A stretch of 64,000 nt of DNA from NCBI GenBank assembly GCA_027364575.1, contig DAHXPC010000007.1, positions 53,438-117,437 on the forward strand, given 5' to 3'. This DNA comes from a bacterium (GTDB lineage Bacteria; Pseudomonadota; Gammaproteobacteria; UBA6186; Azoamicaceae). A program made the translations under genes and the position numbers. Shown piece after piece: positions 1 through 9,075 of this stretch; position 1 is the first letter of the stretch, and the number at the start of each line of letters is the position of its first letter. The notes under the pieces were generated by a model. The model saw only the letters and a list, made by a program, of their open reading frames with translations. It was not told the origin of the DNA and did not search any database.

Positions 1-1
1 T

Positions 2-253
2 GCAACCCTTAAACGACATATGTATAGAGCGAATTTATTGGAAACCTCTATCGCTCCATTACCAGGCTCTAAACTCTATACCCAGGACCAAGAAGAAGCG
101 GGTACTGTGATTAGTGCAAGCTTAGCTCAAAATAATACCGTTGAACTATTAATCGAGACACTGGATTCGTATGTTGTGGATAATCAAAAAATTACGGTAA
201 ACATCCAAAACAAGGCAGCTCAGGTGATGATAAAAACAAACAAGAATGAGTGA
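2..253 (+). CDS. ygfZ: YgfZ folate-binding protein, C-terminal part (5' end off window)
   Basis: The reading frame is open from base 2, so the gene starts upstream of the window. The visible residues begin ATLKRHMYRANLL, which resembles the segment just after the conserved KGCYxGQE motif of YgfZ/GcvT-like tetrahydrofolate-binding proteins (usually followed by H-x-G-x-V-K-R-x-L-Y-R). The rest matches the small C-terminal barrel with a phrase of the type GTVISASLAQ. The family acts with folate in repair or assembly of certain iron-sulphur proteins and in tRNA modification. The gene ends 27 bp from the convergent abiEii stop. Assignment rests on a short tail, so moderate confidence. Confidence 0.65.
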   Translation, partial: ATLKRHMYRANLLETSIAPLPGSKLYTQDQEEAGTVISASLAQNNTVELLIETLDSYVVDNQKITVNIQNKAAQVMIKTNKNE

Positions 254-280
254 TCTTTGCAACCAACCTATCTCTCATTT

Positions 281-1189
281 TTATACATTTCCGCCAATAA
301 GGCCTTTCCTTATATTGGTTAATAATAGGCACATTTTGTTTTCTAAAAACACATAAAACTTTTCCTTCAATAATGTTTTTTCTTGAACATCCATGGGTAA
401 AAATCTGGACATTTGCACCCTAAATTCCTTTCCATAAATAATACCGGGCAGCCGCTTGATCATTTCTTCAATCTTTTCTAGATAGTTTTCAATTTTATAG
501 TCCACAATCTTTTTTCGAATCAATTCCATTTGAAGCGTAGCACCTTGCTGCTGCAGCCAATGTAGATCCCAAATATCCCTATAACGCACATGAGTATCAG
601 ATTGACAATTGACAAAGGCAATTAGCTTATCTGCCATAATCTCATCGATTGTTTCAACCATTACCAATGTATCACTATATCCATCCGGTAAAAAATCATA
701 ATTATGTTGAAGCTGTCGAGGCTCTTTTGTATAAGCATTTATATTCCCTATTTCAATTTTAATCATTTGTTTTGGCAAATCTTTGCGCGAGGGATGTGTA
801 ATAATTCGGATCTGCCATTTACTGATTGTAATGTTTCGATTCACAGCCTCCTGCGACATTTCATGCGGTTCTTTAACACTCACTTCCAATCCATAGCGCT
901 TACCCAAGTATGCTTCAATACACGTTTTGATTGGCATAAGATCTTGTGTTTTGAAATCTCGCCCACCTACAAAATCTAAATCTTCGCTAAAGCGAGGGGA
1001 ACCATAGCACAGACGCAGTGATGTTCCGCCCTGAAAAGTAAGTTTATCTAATAGCCCTGAGTTATCGAGCGCAAAAAGAATATCGTAATGTAACAATTCT
1101 TTTTCGATGACAGGCCTCATATGAGAACGACCTTCCACTTGCATAGCCTTTTCCACCAGCATTAAGAAGCTATTGTTTTTATTCTCCAT
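281..1189 (-). CDS. abiEii: AbiEii-family nucleotidyltransferase toxin
   Basis: A 302-residue protein of the AbiEii/AbiGii nucleotidyltransferase family, the toxin half of type IV toxin-antitoxin and abortive-infection systems. The hallmark is near residues 52-75: FQGGTSLRLCYG followed by RFSEDLDF, giving the GG-x-SLR and DLD metal-binding motifs of a minimal nucleotidyltransferase. Family members transfer nucleotides, in known cases onto tRNA acceptor ends, and so arrest growth. Length is normal. Its start overlaps the end of the upstream antitoxin gene by 11 bp, the usual coupled abiE arrangement. The last residues (IGGNV-stop) are found again as a relic at about 1922-1948. Role in phage defence is inferred from the family. 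Confidence 0.88.
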   Translation of the reverse strand: MENKNNSFLMLVEKAMQVEGRSHMRPVIEKELLHYDILFALDNSGLLDKLTFQGGTSLRLCYGSPRFSEDLDFVGGRDFKTQDLMPIKTCIEAYLGKRYGLEVSVKEPHEMSQEAVNRNITISKWQIRIITHPSRKDLPKQMIKIEIGNINAYTKEPRQLQHNYDFLPDGYSDTLVMVETIDEIMADKLIAFVNCQSDTHVRYRDIWDLHWLQQQGATLQMELIRKKIVDYKIENYLEKIEEMIKRLPGIIYGKEFRVQMSRFLPMDVQEKTLLKEKFYVFLENKMCLLLTNIRKGLIGGNV

Positions 1190-1718
1190 AAAGTTCCTCT
1201 ATATTAACCAGATCTGTATTACGCCCAACGCGTTTTAAATCTCGCCAAGCAGCTTCTTTAGAAGCGATGCGTAAAGGCCTATTTTCTACTTTTTTAATAC
1301 TATTCAGAATCGTGATTAAAGAACGCTTTGTATGTGTATATTCAATTGTCCCAAAAGCGGTTTTGTAAGTTCCTTTTCGGCCCGTTGTCATCACGGTTAA
1401 TCTGTCGATAGGAATTTGGGAAATAATACCGTACTCAGATAAAATAGATTCTAAGCTGACATAATTATATTCGCCTTGCCGCAAAGCCTTCGCGATGTGC
1501 TCAATTGTGTAGCTATCTCTCGATAATGCATAAGGATTAACATAAATCCCATGGCAGGCCCTCATCAAAATTTTATCTTTAACTAAACGATTAATCCCTT
1601 CACTAAAAGTCTTTGGTTTATCTTCAGGAAAGCATTTATGAAGCTCATGCCTAGTAAAGACATATTTTCCTTTCTTGTCCAACCTCCTTAAAATGTCAAT
1701 CGCACATAGCCTATTCAT
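1179..1718 (-). CDS. abiEi: AbiEi-family antitoxin / transcriptional regulator
   Basis: A 179-residue protein matching type IV antitoxin AbiEi. The N-terminal ~80 residues form a winged helix-turn-helix (INRLVKDKILMRACHGIYVN), as expected for a protein that autorepresses the abiE operon. The C-terminal part has the ...LTVMTTGRKGTY... segment typical of the antitoxin domain. It is first in a two-gene operon with the toxin, overlapping it by 11 bp. The 70 bp upstream on the minus strand are AT-rich with a plausible -10 (TATATAG). A decayed second copy of its winged-helix segment lies at about 5880-5968, beyond the NB-ARC gene. Confidence 0.87.
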   Translation of the reverse strand: MNRLCAIDILRRLDKKGKYVFTRHELHKCFPEDKPKTFSEGINRLVKDKILMRACHGIYVNPYALSRDSYTIEHIAKALRQGEYNYVSLESILSEYGIISQIPIDRLTVMTTGRKGTYKTAFGTIEYTHTKRSLITILNSIKKVENRPLRIASKEAAWRDLKRVGRNTDLVNIEELYGE

Positions 1719-1849
1719 GTTACTCTACAAGTCTCTGCAAATACGGTAACTATATAGCGTTTTTGTATACTTGTCGTTACTTGCCTTTTACAAATCTACT
1801 GAAACCCTATTTAAACATAGATTTTCAGTAGACTTGCAAGAGAAACACC

Positions 1850-1950
1850 GACAGAGTTGTATGTTCATACAGCTTCCAATTTTTAGGCACAAAGCCAATT
1901 CGGTTGGTAGTTTATAATGAAAGATTTTTACACATTTCCGCCAATAGCTT
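1850..1950 (-). pseudogene. Relics: abiEii tail followed by response-regulator tail
   Basis: This gap holds two short decayed coding fragments on the minus strand. About 1922-1948 encodes QAIGGNV-stop, and 21 of 23 bases match the 3' end of abiEii at 276-299. Directly beyond it, about 1850-1920 encodes KLPTELALCLKIGSCMNIQ, matching the C-terminus of the response regulator at 5957-6400 (KLPTEMALFMKIENCISTQ). The nucleotide match is clearest over AAAGCCA-TTCGGTTGG-AGTTTAT. A 67-codon frame crosses both but is not a gene. The order abiEii tail, regulator tail, intact abiEi implies an ancestral tandem duplication. Confidence 0.7.
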
Positions 1951-1971
1951 GGCACGTCACCGCTTAAATAA

Positions 1972-4900
1972 CTATATTTTCCCGACGGCAACTTTTATAG
2001 CAGCCATTTCTCCTTGCTCATCAATCTCCCCCGAAGCATTATCAGAACCAGAACCAACACCTCTACCTGCATTAGAATAAATAAGGGGGGCCACTGAAGC
2101 CGCACCTACTTTAGAAATTAAGGCTTTGGTTTTTTCTAATGCTTGTTTGAGAGAAATAACCTTTGGATGCTCAGGCCCAAAATGCGCCTCTCCAATTTTC
2201 AGCGCTCGCTCATAATAGTTTTTTGCAGTCTTTACATCTCCTAAGTCCCAATAGGCATTACCAAGATTTACAAGCGTGCTGGCAACATTGGGATGCTCAG
2301 GCCCATAATGTGCCTCGTAAATTTTCAGTGCTCGCTCATAATAGTTTTTTGCAGTCTTGGCATCTCCTAGCGCACTATAGGTATTACCAAGATTTACAAG
2401 CGTGCTGGCAACATTGGGATGCTCAGGCCCGAAATGTGCTTCCTCAATTTTCAGCGCTTGCTCATGATAGTTTTTTGCAGTCTTGGCATCTCCTAACCCC
2501 CTATAGGCAACACCAAGATTTCCAAGCGTGCTGGCAACATTGGGATGCTCAGGCCCATAATGTGCCTCGTAAATTTTCAACGCTCGCTCATAATAGTTTT
2601 TTGCAGTCTTGGCATCTCCTAGCGCACTATAGGCACTACCAAGATTTCCAAGCGTGCTGGCAACATTGGGATGCTCAGGCCCAAAATGTGCTTCCTCAAT
2701 TTTCAGCGCCCGCTCATAATAGTTTTTTGCAGCTTTGTATTCCCAATTTTGATAAAAAAGCACTTTCCCTATAGCGGATAATAAATTGGCAAATTCTATC
2801 GAAGTATTAACATTGGCTAATGCTTCATAATGCTCAGTATATGTTTTAAGATGGGGTAACAAAGCTTTTTGCCGTGCTTCTTTTTCTAATACGGTGCCTT
2901 CCACTTGAAATTCTTGGTATAAAACTTCTGCTACATTATTTAGCCATTCGCTATTAATGCTTTGATAATGTGCGGCTGCATTTTGGTGTTGATGTCTTAT
3001 GACAGTCTGCACCAACCGGTGCATCTTTAAATACCCATCCGTGGCTTTTAATAAAGAGTACTTTAATAAAGTCCCTAATGCCTTGTTAAATTCAAGGTGG
3101 CTACCTTTTAAAATATCTTTATGATAAGCCTGTAATACTGCTTTAGGCATGCTGTCTGCACTTAAATAAGCACAGACGGTTAATAGAGAAAGCGCTATTG
3201 GATTTTCTTGAATAATGGCTTTAAGGCTGGCATTCCAAGTGGCTGCAACGGGCAAGACCGAGGCACCTTGGGGCAGCGTATCATCTTGTAATAAAGCATG
3301 TGCTTGTTCCTGGTAAAGCTCTAGATATTCCTTGGTATTTATTTGGTTTTGTTGCATATAAGCACCTGCTTGGGCTAAGGCTAAAGGCAAATAATCTAGC
3401 GCTTTAGCTAACAGAGCTAATGCTTCTTGCTTGCCGGTATAACTTTCTAAAAGCTCAAGGGCGTCATTTTCAGCCATTTCAGAAACCATAAGCTTTTTAA
3501 AGCCATTCGGCCAATTGTTATTACGGGTACTCACAATAACCTTTCCACCGGTAGCAGGAATAAAAGACTCAATGCTTTGATAATCCTCAGCATTGTCAAA
3601 GATAAGTAGCCAGTTTGGATTATTTTCTAAATATGCCTTAACAAAATCTTTAGCACCTTCAGAAGTTTTTTCGCTAAACCCTAAAGAGCTTGCCAACTCA
3701 AAAAACCCTTGTTGCAATTGCCCAGGGGTCTCCGCTAAAAACCAGGCTTTAAACTTAAAAGGCGCCTCTTTTGCACCTTGTAAAACCAATTGCGTCTTTC
3801 CTATGCCACCTAAGCCCACACAAACCAATCCTTGAGTGTCGCTAGCAAGGGTTTGAGCCATGGTGGTTAATAAAGCCTTTCTGCCAACAAAACTAATAGC
3901 GCTATTGGGCAAATGCCAAGCAGCACGGCTTTGATTAAAGGTAACGGGCGCATTTAAAAATTGCTCTACCATTAAAGACAGCTTATATTCTTTTAAAGCT
4001 GCATTAAGGAGTTCTGTGGAAATAAATGCTGGTACTTTAAGCTTAATCGGGAGTTGCTCTATATTTGGCATGCGTTTAAGGTATATCGCCTTCTCGAATG
4101 GCTCGCTATGCCAACGCTTAAAAATAGCCCTGGCAGCGTTTCTGGTATCCACATCAGAATCTCTTGCATACTCTACAATATCGTCTAATACGGCTGGAAT
4201 AAAACCTTCCTTTTTATCCCAAACTTTAAGCCTATCGATAACCGAGGATTCTGCTTCCCAATCTTGACTATATTCAAAAAACTGTCCCAGTAGTTCTAAG
4301 GCTTTAAGACGCACCTCTAAGTTTGGATGTTTTCGAATAGTTTGATGCAGTATTTGTATAACCCCTGCCACAAAAGGGGCTTTTCTTTTATCTGGGTTAT
4401 GTTTAATAAAATATTCAAATCCCAGCCAATGATTGGCTTCTTGTAATAAAATTGCATAGCGTAGGGCATCATACCAGCTTTGTTGTTCTACCTGATGTTC
4501 TACCGCTATCTTTATTGATTCATACGCTTCTAATAATTGGGAAGCATCCAAGCCTGAAACGGCGCTATAAATAGCATATAACCCCTTGCCAGCAGCCTTT
4601 CCTTTACGAAAATATTTTGCCCATTTGCTTTCATCATTCGATATTCGTACCAAAGCTTGCCTACAGTACTCTGCCATAAAGCCTAAGCGACCCTCGCTAT
4701 AAACACCCAGCGCGTCATACAACATTTGATGCTGCTCAACCCTTTTTAAGCCTTCCATCCCTATATCCACCATGGCATCTAACAATTGAGCAATCGCCTT
4801 TAAAAACTCAAAATGGCTATCCTCATTCCCTTGTTTTGTAAATTGTTGATGCATCTCTAATAAACGCTTGGTAATCACACTTAAGCTTTGCACCAAATCA

Positions 4901-5694
4901 TCATGCTCGAATTGAGCAGGATTGGCATATTTTAAAATCTCTGCCAATCCTGTAATTAAAGCAATATTCGACAGCGGGCTCTCTATAATCGGCGTTACAA
5001 ATGTATCCAATAAATGATGCAATATTTCTTTATGCTGAACTTTAACTAAGGGAATAATTTCGGCAATTAAATCCTTATCTTTAATTTTTCTTTTAGCAAA
5101 TAAATCTATTATCTCTAAAGTAAATCGATAATGGGTTTGATAATGCTCATTATTCTCTGCAAAGCTTTGCAGTCTTAAACTTAATTCACTAACACTTTTT
5201 AGGTTATCTATCTGTAACTGCGGGCTAGAATTGGCAGCCTCCGCAGGAACAGGCAGATTTGCTTTAAACAGCATTGGCGCCTTAAATTCATCTATAGGCA
5301 AAGCATATTTTGTCATTGAACCTTCAGCCGGGGAATGTGCAATATTTTCAGCAGAAGCTAAAGATGTTACAAATTCTGCAAGCCTTTCATCTGCCTCACT
5401 TGATCCTAATGCTTGGGCTTTCGCGTAAGAAAGCCTCGCGGCTTGATATTGATGTTGTGCTTTTAAGGAATCTCCTTGTCTTAAAAAGGTTTGCGTTAAA
5501 AAAGTATTTACAGAGCTATTCGGGTAGGCTTTGGCTTCCTTAGAAACCTCAAAATATTGGATAGCCTTTGCGTAATCTATTAATGCCTCTTTATGCCTGT
5601 TGTTGTTAGCTGCTGTATTTGCACTTTTTAAATGCATTTGCGCATCGGCAAAAATATCAAAACCTTCACTTTGTTTGGAACATCCGCCGCCCAT
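1972..5694 (-). CDS. NB-ARC / TPR STAND NTPase, 1240 residues
   Basis: A very large signal-transduction ATPase. Residues ~1-110 look like TPR helices and ~160-560 form an alpha-helical, HEAT-like region. The NB-ARC core follows, with P-loop GLGGIGKTQLV near 628, Walker B NWLLIFDNAED near 696, a sensor-like STRNNNWP near 721 and LPLALAQAGAYM near 770. The C-terminus has five near-identical 42-residue TPRs of the kinesin-light-chain type, each with GPEHP. STAND proteins use such repeats to sense a ligand, then oligomerise. The start is secure: ATG preceded by CAGGAGATAACA. The protein begins MGGGCSKQ, with no hydrophobic stretch, so it is not a lipoprotein, but it fits the eukaryotic N-myristoylation rule (Gly2, Ser6, Lys7) with Cys5. 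It sits inside a broken abiE copy. It could be a defence sensor or a host-directed effector. Confidence 0.9.
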   Translation of the reverse strand: MGGGCSKQSEGFDIFADAQMHLKSANTAANNNRHKEALIDYAKAIQYFEVSKEAKAYPNSSVNTFLTQTFLRQGDSLKAQHQYQAARLSYAKAQALGSSEADERLAEFVTSLASAENIAHSPAEGSMTKYALPIDEFKAPMLFKANLPVPAEAANSSPQLQIDNLKSVSELSLRLQSFAENNEHYQTHYRFTLEIIDLFAKRKIKDKDLIAEIIPLVKVQHKEILHHLLDTFVTPIIESPLSNIALITGLAEILKYANPAQFEHDDLVQSLSVITKRLLEMHQQFTKQGNEDSHFEFLKAIAQLLDAMVDIGMEGLKRVEQHQMLYDALGVYSEGRLGFMAEYCRQALVRISNDESKWAKYFRKGKAAGKGLYAIYSAVSGLDASQLLEAYESIKIAVEHQVEQQSWYDALRYAILLQEANHWLGFEYFIKHNPDKRKAPFVAGVIQILHQTIRKHPNLEVRLKALELLGQFFEYSQDWEAESSVIDRLKVWDKKEGFIPAVLDDIVEYARDSDVDTRNAARAIFKRWHSEPFEKAIYLKRMPNIEQLPIKLKVPAFISTELLNAALKEYKLSLMVEQFLNAPVTFNQSRAAWHLPNSAISFVGRKALLTTMAQTLASDTQGLVCVGLGGIGKTQLVLQGAKEAPFKFKAWFLAETPGQLQQGFFELASSLGFSEKTSEGAKDFVKAYLENNPNWLLIFDNAEDYQSIESFIPATGGKVIVSTRNNNWPNGFKKLMVSEMAENDALELLESYTGKQEALALLAKALDYLPLALAQAGAYMQQNQINTKEYLELYQEQAHALLQDDTLPQGASVLPVAATWNASLKAIIQENPIALSLLTVCAYLSADSMPKAVLQAYHKDILKGSHLEFNKALGTLLKYSLLKATDGYLKMHRLVQTVIRHQHQNAAAHYQSINSEWLNNVAEVLYQEFQVEGTVLEKEARQKALLPHLKTYTEHYEALANVNTSIEFANLLSAIGKVLFYQNWEYKAAKNYYERALKIEEAHFGPEHPNVASTLGNLGSAYSALGDAKTAKNYYERALKIYEAHYGPEHPNVASTLGNLGVAYRGLGDAKTAKNYHEQALKIEEAHFGPEHPNVASTLVNLGNTYSALGDAKTAKNYYERALKIYEAHYGPEHPNVASTLVNLGNAYWDLGDVKTAKNYYERALKIGEAHFGPEHPKVISLKQALEKTKALISKVGAASVAPLIYSNAGRGVGSGSDNASGEIDEQGEMAAIKVAVGKI
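2150..2780 (-). repeat. Tandem 126-bp repeats encoding TPRs
   Basis: About five direct repeats of 126 bp, nearly identical in DNA (recurring blocks such as GGCAACATTGGGATGCTC and CATAATAGTTTTTTGCAG on the + strand), code the C-terminal TPRs of the NB-ARC protein. Identity at nucleotide level, including silent sites, points to recent expansion or gene conversion, so the repeat number is likely to vary between strains. Confidence 0.9.
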
Positions 5695-5879
5695 TGTTAT
5701 CTCCTGATTTTAAAGGCTTTTTGCCTAGCTGTGAATTTTGCGTTAATCAATAATCTTTGCTTATGTTAACAATAAAAGGGATAACACACTACCCAGTTGC
5801 TCAACTTTGCAATATCCATTAAGAGGTTTTCGTTTTTGACATTCTTTCTAAATTATGGGGCGTGTATAGTCACAAAGCC

Positions 5880-5968
5880 ATAGAATGAGAAAAGAAAAAA
5901 TATTAACATAACCCTCGTAACAGGGTTCCATCAAAATTTTATCTTTAATTAAAAGCTTAATTTCTTTT
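5880..5968 (-). pseudogene. Decayed abiEi fragment
   Basis: On the minus strand this intergenic stretch translates as LLIKDKILMEPCYEGYVN, matching LVKDKILMRACHGIYVN of intact AbiEi at 1179-1718. DNA identity is obvious over CATCAAAATTTTATCTTTAA. The fragment has no start and abuts, even overlaps, the 3' end of the response regulator gene, so the regulator's last codons are probably fusion sequence. With the relics at 1850-1950 it frames the NB-ARC gene. Confidence 0.7.
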
Positions 5969-6400
5969 TTGGGTACTTATACAGTTTTCTATTTTCATGA
6001 ATAAAGCCATTTCGGTTGGCAGTTTATGGAGAAAATCGTCAAAATAACTTAAGCCAACGGTATCTTCTGCGGTTGGGCAGGCCATTTTGACAAAATATTC
6101 TTCGCTGTAGCCTAAGATAGTCACCGGTTTTTTGGCGTGTGCCCAATGGATCTCTCGAATTTCTTTAGCCGTCTCAAAGCCATTTTTATAGGGCATAAAA
6201 TAATCCATCAAAATTATCTGAAAGCTTTTTTCAATTTCTAGGTTATTTTTATATCTTTCTATCGCTTCTATTCCATTAACGGCTTCTTCCACATGCAAAA
6301 TGACGGTTTCATTCAATTTGGTCCAATCTTCGAGCATTGTGCCAGTAATCGAACGATTCAGCTCGGTATCATCGACAATTAAAATATGAATGTTTTTCAT
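5957..6400 (-). CDS. Single-domain response regulator (CheY-like receiver)
   Basis: A 147-residue stand-alone receiver domain without an output domain. The acidic pair is D10-D11 (LIVDDTELNR), the phospho-acceptor is D66 in IILMDYFMP, and the conserved lysine appears to be in FLHKLP. Such proteins relay phosphate by protein contact. A possible partner in trans is the PAS-REC-HPt protein at 19346-20608, but nothing in the sequence proves this. It lies 19 bp from the lysS stop and is transcribed the same way. The C-terminus runs into an abiEi relic, and a second decayed copy of its tail lies at 1850-1920. Confidence 0.85.
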   Translation of the reverse strand: MKNIHILIVDDTELNRSITGTMLEDWTKLNETVILHVEEAVNGIEAIERYKNNLEIEKSFQIILMDYFMPYKNGFETAKEIREIHWAHAKKPVTILGYSEEYFVKMACPTAEDTVGLSYFDDFLHKLPTEMALFMKIENCISTQKRN

Positions 6401-6419
6401 TTGCCTACCGTCAAGCTAA

Positions 6420-7916
6420 CTATTCAGGACGCATATGAGGAAATAATAATACATCTCGAATCGATGGTACATCCGCTAAAAGCATGACCAAACGATCAAT
6501 TCCAATGCCCTCCCCGGCGGTTGGCGGCAGACCATGTTCAAGCGCGGTAATATAATCCGCATCAAAATGCATGGCTTCCTCATCGCCTGCATCCAGTGCT
6601 GCCGCTTGCTTTTGAAAACGCCTAGCTTGATCGTCCGCATCATTTAACTCGGAAAAGAGATTCGCAATTTCGCGACCGGCAATATACAATTCCGCGCGAT
6701 CGGTTACTTCAGGATTTTGATCACTGCATCTTGCCAGCGGGGAAACTTCCGTGGGATATTGAATAATAAACGTTGGCTGCTGCAATTTGGTCTCAACCGT
6801 ATTTTCAAATAACTCTATTTGTAGCCTACCTAATCCCCAGGCATTTTCTACCTTTAATCCAGAACTTTGTAAAAGCTTTGTTAATAATTCTTTATCTTGT
6901 AATGTTTTTTCAGAAATATCCGGATTAAACTGTAAAATGGCATCGATAATCGTCAGTCTTTGGAAGGGTTTTGAAAAATCTAATTCTTGGCCTTGATACG
7001 AAATAACTTGTGTCCCTAAAATATTTTGTAATATTTCTTTAAACATACATTCCGTTAGATCCATGAGATCCCGATAATCTGCATAGGCCTGATAAAATTC
7101 TATCATGGTAAATTCGGGATTATGGCGCGTTGAAAGCCCTTCGTTGCGGAAATTACGATTAATTTCGAATACCCGTTCAAATCCACCGACCACCAATCTT
7201 TTTAAATATAATTCGGGCGAAATCCGTAAATACAATTTCATATCCAGCGCATTGTGATGCGTCGTAAAAGGCTTAGCCGCCGCTCCGCCTGGGATCATTT
7301 GCATCATAGGCGTTTCAACTTCTAAAAATTGGCGCTTCACTAAAAAATCTCTGATGGCTTGAATGGTTTTGGTGCGGATCAAAAAGGTTTTTCGGCTGCT
7401 CTCATTCACAATTAAATCTAAGTACCGCTGCCGATAGCGAATTTCTTGATCCGTTAAGCCATGCCATTTATCGGGTAATGGTCGTAGTGCTTTGGTTAAT
7501 AGAATAATCCGGGTAACTTTTACCGATAATTCCCCGGTTTTCGTTTTAAATAATGTCCCTTCTGCGCCTAAAATATCCCCCAAATCCCAGGTTTGAAATT
7601 CTTCATAGCATCCAGCGGATAAAGCGTCTTGTTTGATATATAATTGCATTTGCCCTGTCATATCTTGAACATGCACAAAACTTGCCTTACCCATTAGACG
7701 GCGTGTCATCATACGACCTGCAATCGCAACGGATATCGGATTCTCTTCTAAAACCTCACTACTTTTGTCACCATGCTGTTCGTGCAATTCATTGGCTAAA
7801 TGTTGACGTCTATAATCATTGGGAAACGGATTTCCTTTTTCGCGCAGGATCTTAAGCTTTGCCCTACGCTGTGCAATTTGCTCATTGGTATCAACTACTA
7901 TTTCTGTTTCCATCAT
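6420..7916 (-). CDS. lysS: Lysyl-tRNA synthetase, class II
   Basis: A 498-residue class II lysyl-tRNA synthetase, which charges tRNA-Lys with lysine using ATP. The N-terminal OB-fold anticodon-binding domain covers residues ~50-170 ([11 protein letters not shown]...[10 protein letters not shown]). The catalytic core has [16 protein letters not shown], motif 2 ([19 protein letters not shown]) and motif 3 ([12 protein letters not shown]). Length is normal. The ATG overlaps the TGA of prfB (ATGA), so lysS is translationally coupled to prfB, the same prfB-lysS order as in many gammaproteobacteria. Confidence 0.97.
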   Translation of the reverse strand: MMETEIVVDTNEQIAQRRAKLKILREKGNPFPNDYRRQHLANELHEQHGDKSSEVLEENPISVAIAGRMMTRRLMGKASFVHVQDMTGQMQLYIKQDALSAGCYEEFQTWDLGDILGAEGTLFKTKTGELSVKVTRIILLTKALRPLPDKWHGLTDQEIRYRQRYLDLIVNESSRKTFLIRTKTIQAIRDFLVKRQFLEVETPMMQMIPGGAAAKPFTTHHNALDMKLYLRISPELYLKRLVVGGFERVFEINRNFRNEGLSTRHNPEFTMIEFYQAYADYRDLMDLTECMFKEILQNILGTQVISYQGQELDFSKPFQRLTIIDAILQFNPDISEKTLQDKELLTKLLQSSGLKVENAWGLGRLQIELFENTVETKLQQPTFIIQYPTEVSPLARCSDQNPEVTDRAELYIAGREIANLFSELNDADDQARRFQKQAAALDAGDEEAMHFDADYITALEHGLPPTAGEGIGIDRLVMLLADVPSIRDVLLFPHMRPE

Positions 7917-9014
7917 AAACCCGCCTTTAAACTTGCTTCAATAAACATATCCAATAAATTGCCATCTAATACGCCGCTGGTATCTGTGGTTTCTATCCCG
8001 GTGCGTAAATCTTTCACACGGGATTGATCTAATACATACGATCGAATTTGACTACCCCATCCAATATCCGCCTTCGTTTCTTCTAACGATTGTTGTTCCT
8101 CTAATCGCTTATTCCGCTCTAATTCATATAATTTTGCTTTTAATTGTTTCATGGCAGACGCGCGGTTCTTATGCTGTGAACGATCGCTTTGACACTGTAC
8201 AACGGTATTCGTCGGTATGTGCGTAATTCGGATTGCTGAATCGGTTCGATTCACATGTTGGCCACCCGCTCCACTGGCTCTATAGGTATCAATGCGTAGG
8301 TCTGCAGGATTAATGTCTACCTCAATGTCATCATCAATTTCCGGATATACAAAAACAGAGGCGAAAGAAGTATGTCGCCGGTTGCCAGAATCAAAAGGCG
8401 ATTTACGAACCAATCGATGAACGCCAGTTTCCGTTCGTAACCAGCCGTAAACATATTCACCTTCAAATTTAATCGTTGCACTTTTAATGCCAGCCACATC
8501 GCCATCAGAGAGCTCTAATACGGTGGTTGTAAATCCTCGGCGTTCCCCCCATCTTAAATACATTCTCAGCAGCATTTCGGCCCAATCTTGGGCTTCGGTT
8601 CCACCGGAACCGGATTGTATATCCAAAAATGCGTTATTGGGATCCATTTTTTGAGGAAACATTCTCTGGAATTCAAGTTTGGCAAGATCGTCTTCTAAGA
8701 TTTTAAGTTCAATGGATAATGCTTGCAGGGTGTCTTGATCCTGTTCTTCCAGCGCTAAGTGCAGGAGTTCTTCGGTATCGAATAGACTTTTTTCTAATCG
8801 TTGAATGGTATGCACCACTCTTTCTAATTCTGAGCGCTCACGGCCTAATTCTTGGGCTTTATTAGGTTTATTCCAAACACTGGGGTCTTCTAATAAACGA
8901 TTCACTTCTATTAAGCGTTCATCTTTTAGATCGTAGTCAAAGATACCCCCGAAGAGCCTTTGTTCTTTCGAATAGGTCTTTAAGATTATACGTAATTTGA
9001 TTAATTTCTAGCAT
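7913..9014 (-). CDS. prfB: Peptide chain release factor 2 (programmed +1 frameshift)
   Basis: RF2 recognises UGA/UAA stop codons and releases the finished peptide. The main frame contains [18 protein letters not shown] and the GGQ motif ([16 protein letters not shown]) that enters the peptidyl-transferase centre. The true start is ATG at 9014: 25 codons ([13 protein letters not shown]...LRGYL) end in an in-frame UGA at 8939-8937. A +1 slip on CTT-TGA-C restores the frame at [13 protein letters not shown], giving about 366 residues, the usual length. The slip site CGGGGGTATCTTTGAC copies the classical E. coli RF2 site, including the purine-rich stimulator. Confidence 0.96.
8934..8952 (-). promoter_or_regulatory. 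RF2 autoregulatory +1 frameshift site
   Basis: On the minus strand the site reads CGGGGGTATCTTTGACTAC. A Shine-Dalgarno-like GGGGG sits three bases 5' of the CTT slippery codon, followed by the UGA that RF2 itself reads. Low RF2 slows termination and favours the +1 slip, so synthesis is self-regulating. This mechanism is established for the family; here it is read from sequence identity with the known site. Confidence 0.93.
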
Positions 9015-9030
9015 ACTGATACCCGTATAC

Positions 9031-9047
9031 CCCCGCCAGAGGCGGGG
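9031..9047. repeat. GC-rich hairpin between tetR and prfB
   Basis: Perfect 7-bp stem CCCCGCC/GGCGGGG with a 3-base loop, in the short gap between the tetR stop and the prfB start. No T-run follows on either strand, so it is not a classical intrinsic terminator. Its GC-rich character matches the hairpins at 9992-10008 and 10227-10248, suggesting one REP-like family. It would lie in the leader of prfB mRNA. Confidence 0.6.
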
Positions 9048-9075
9048 ATACCGAATTGAAGAGACAAGAAGCTTA

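Noticed and set aside
1788..1991. 67-codon minus-strand frame as a gene
   Set aside because: Its content is explained by fused relics of abiEii and the response regulator; no ribosome site.
2163..2774. 203-codon + strand frame opposite the TPR repeats
   Set aside because: It is the antisense of near-identical TPR repeats and mirrors their period; no ribosome site or family match.
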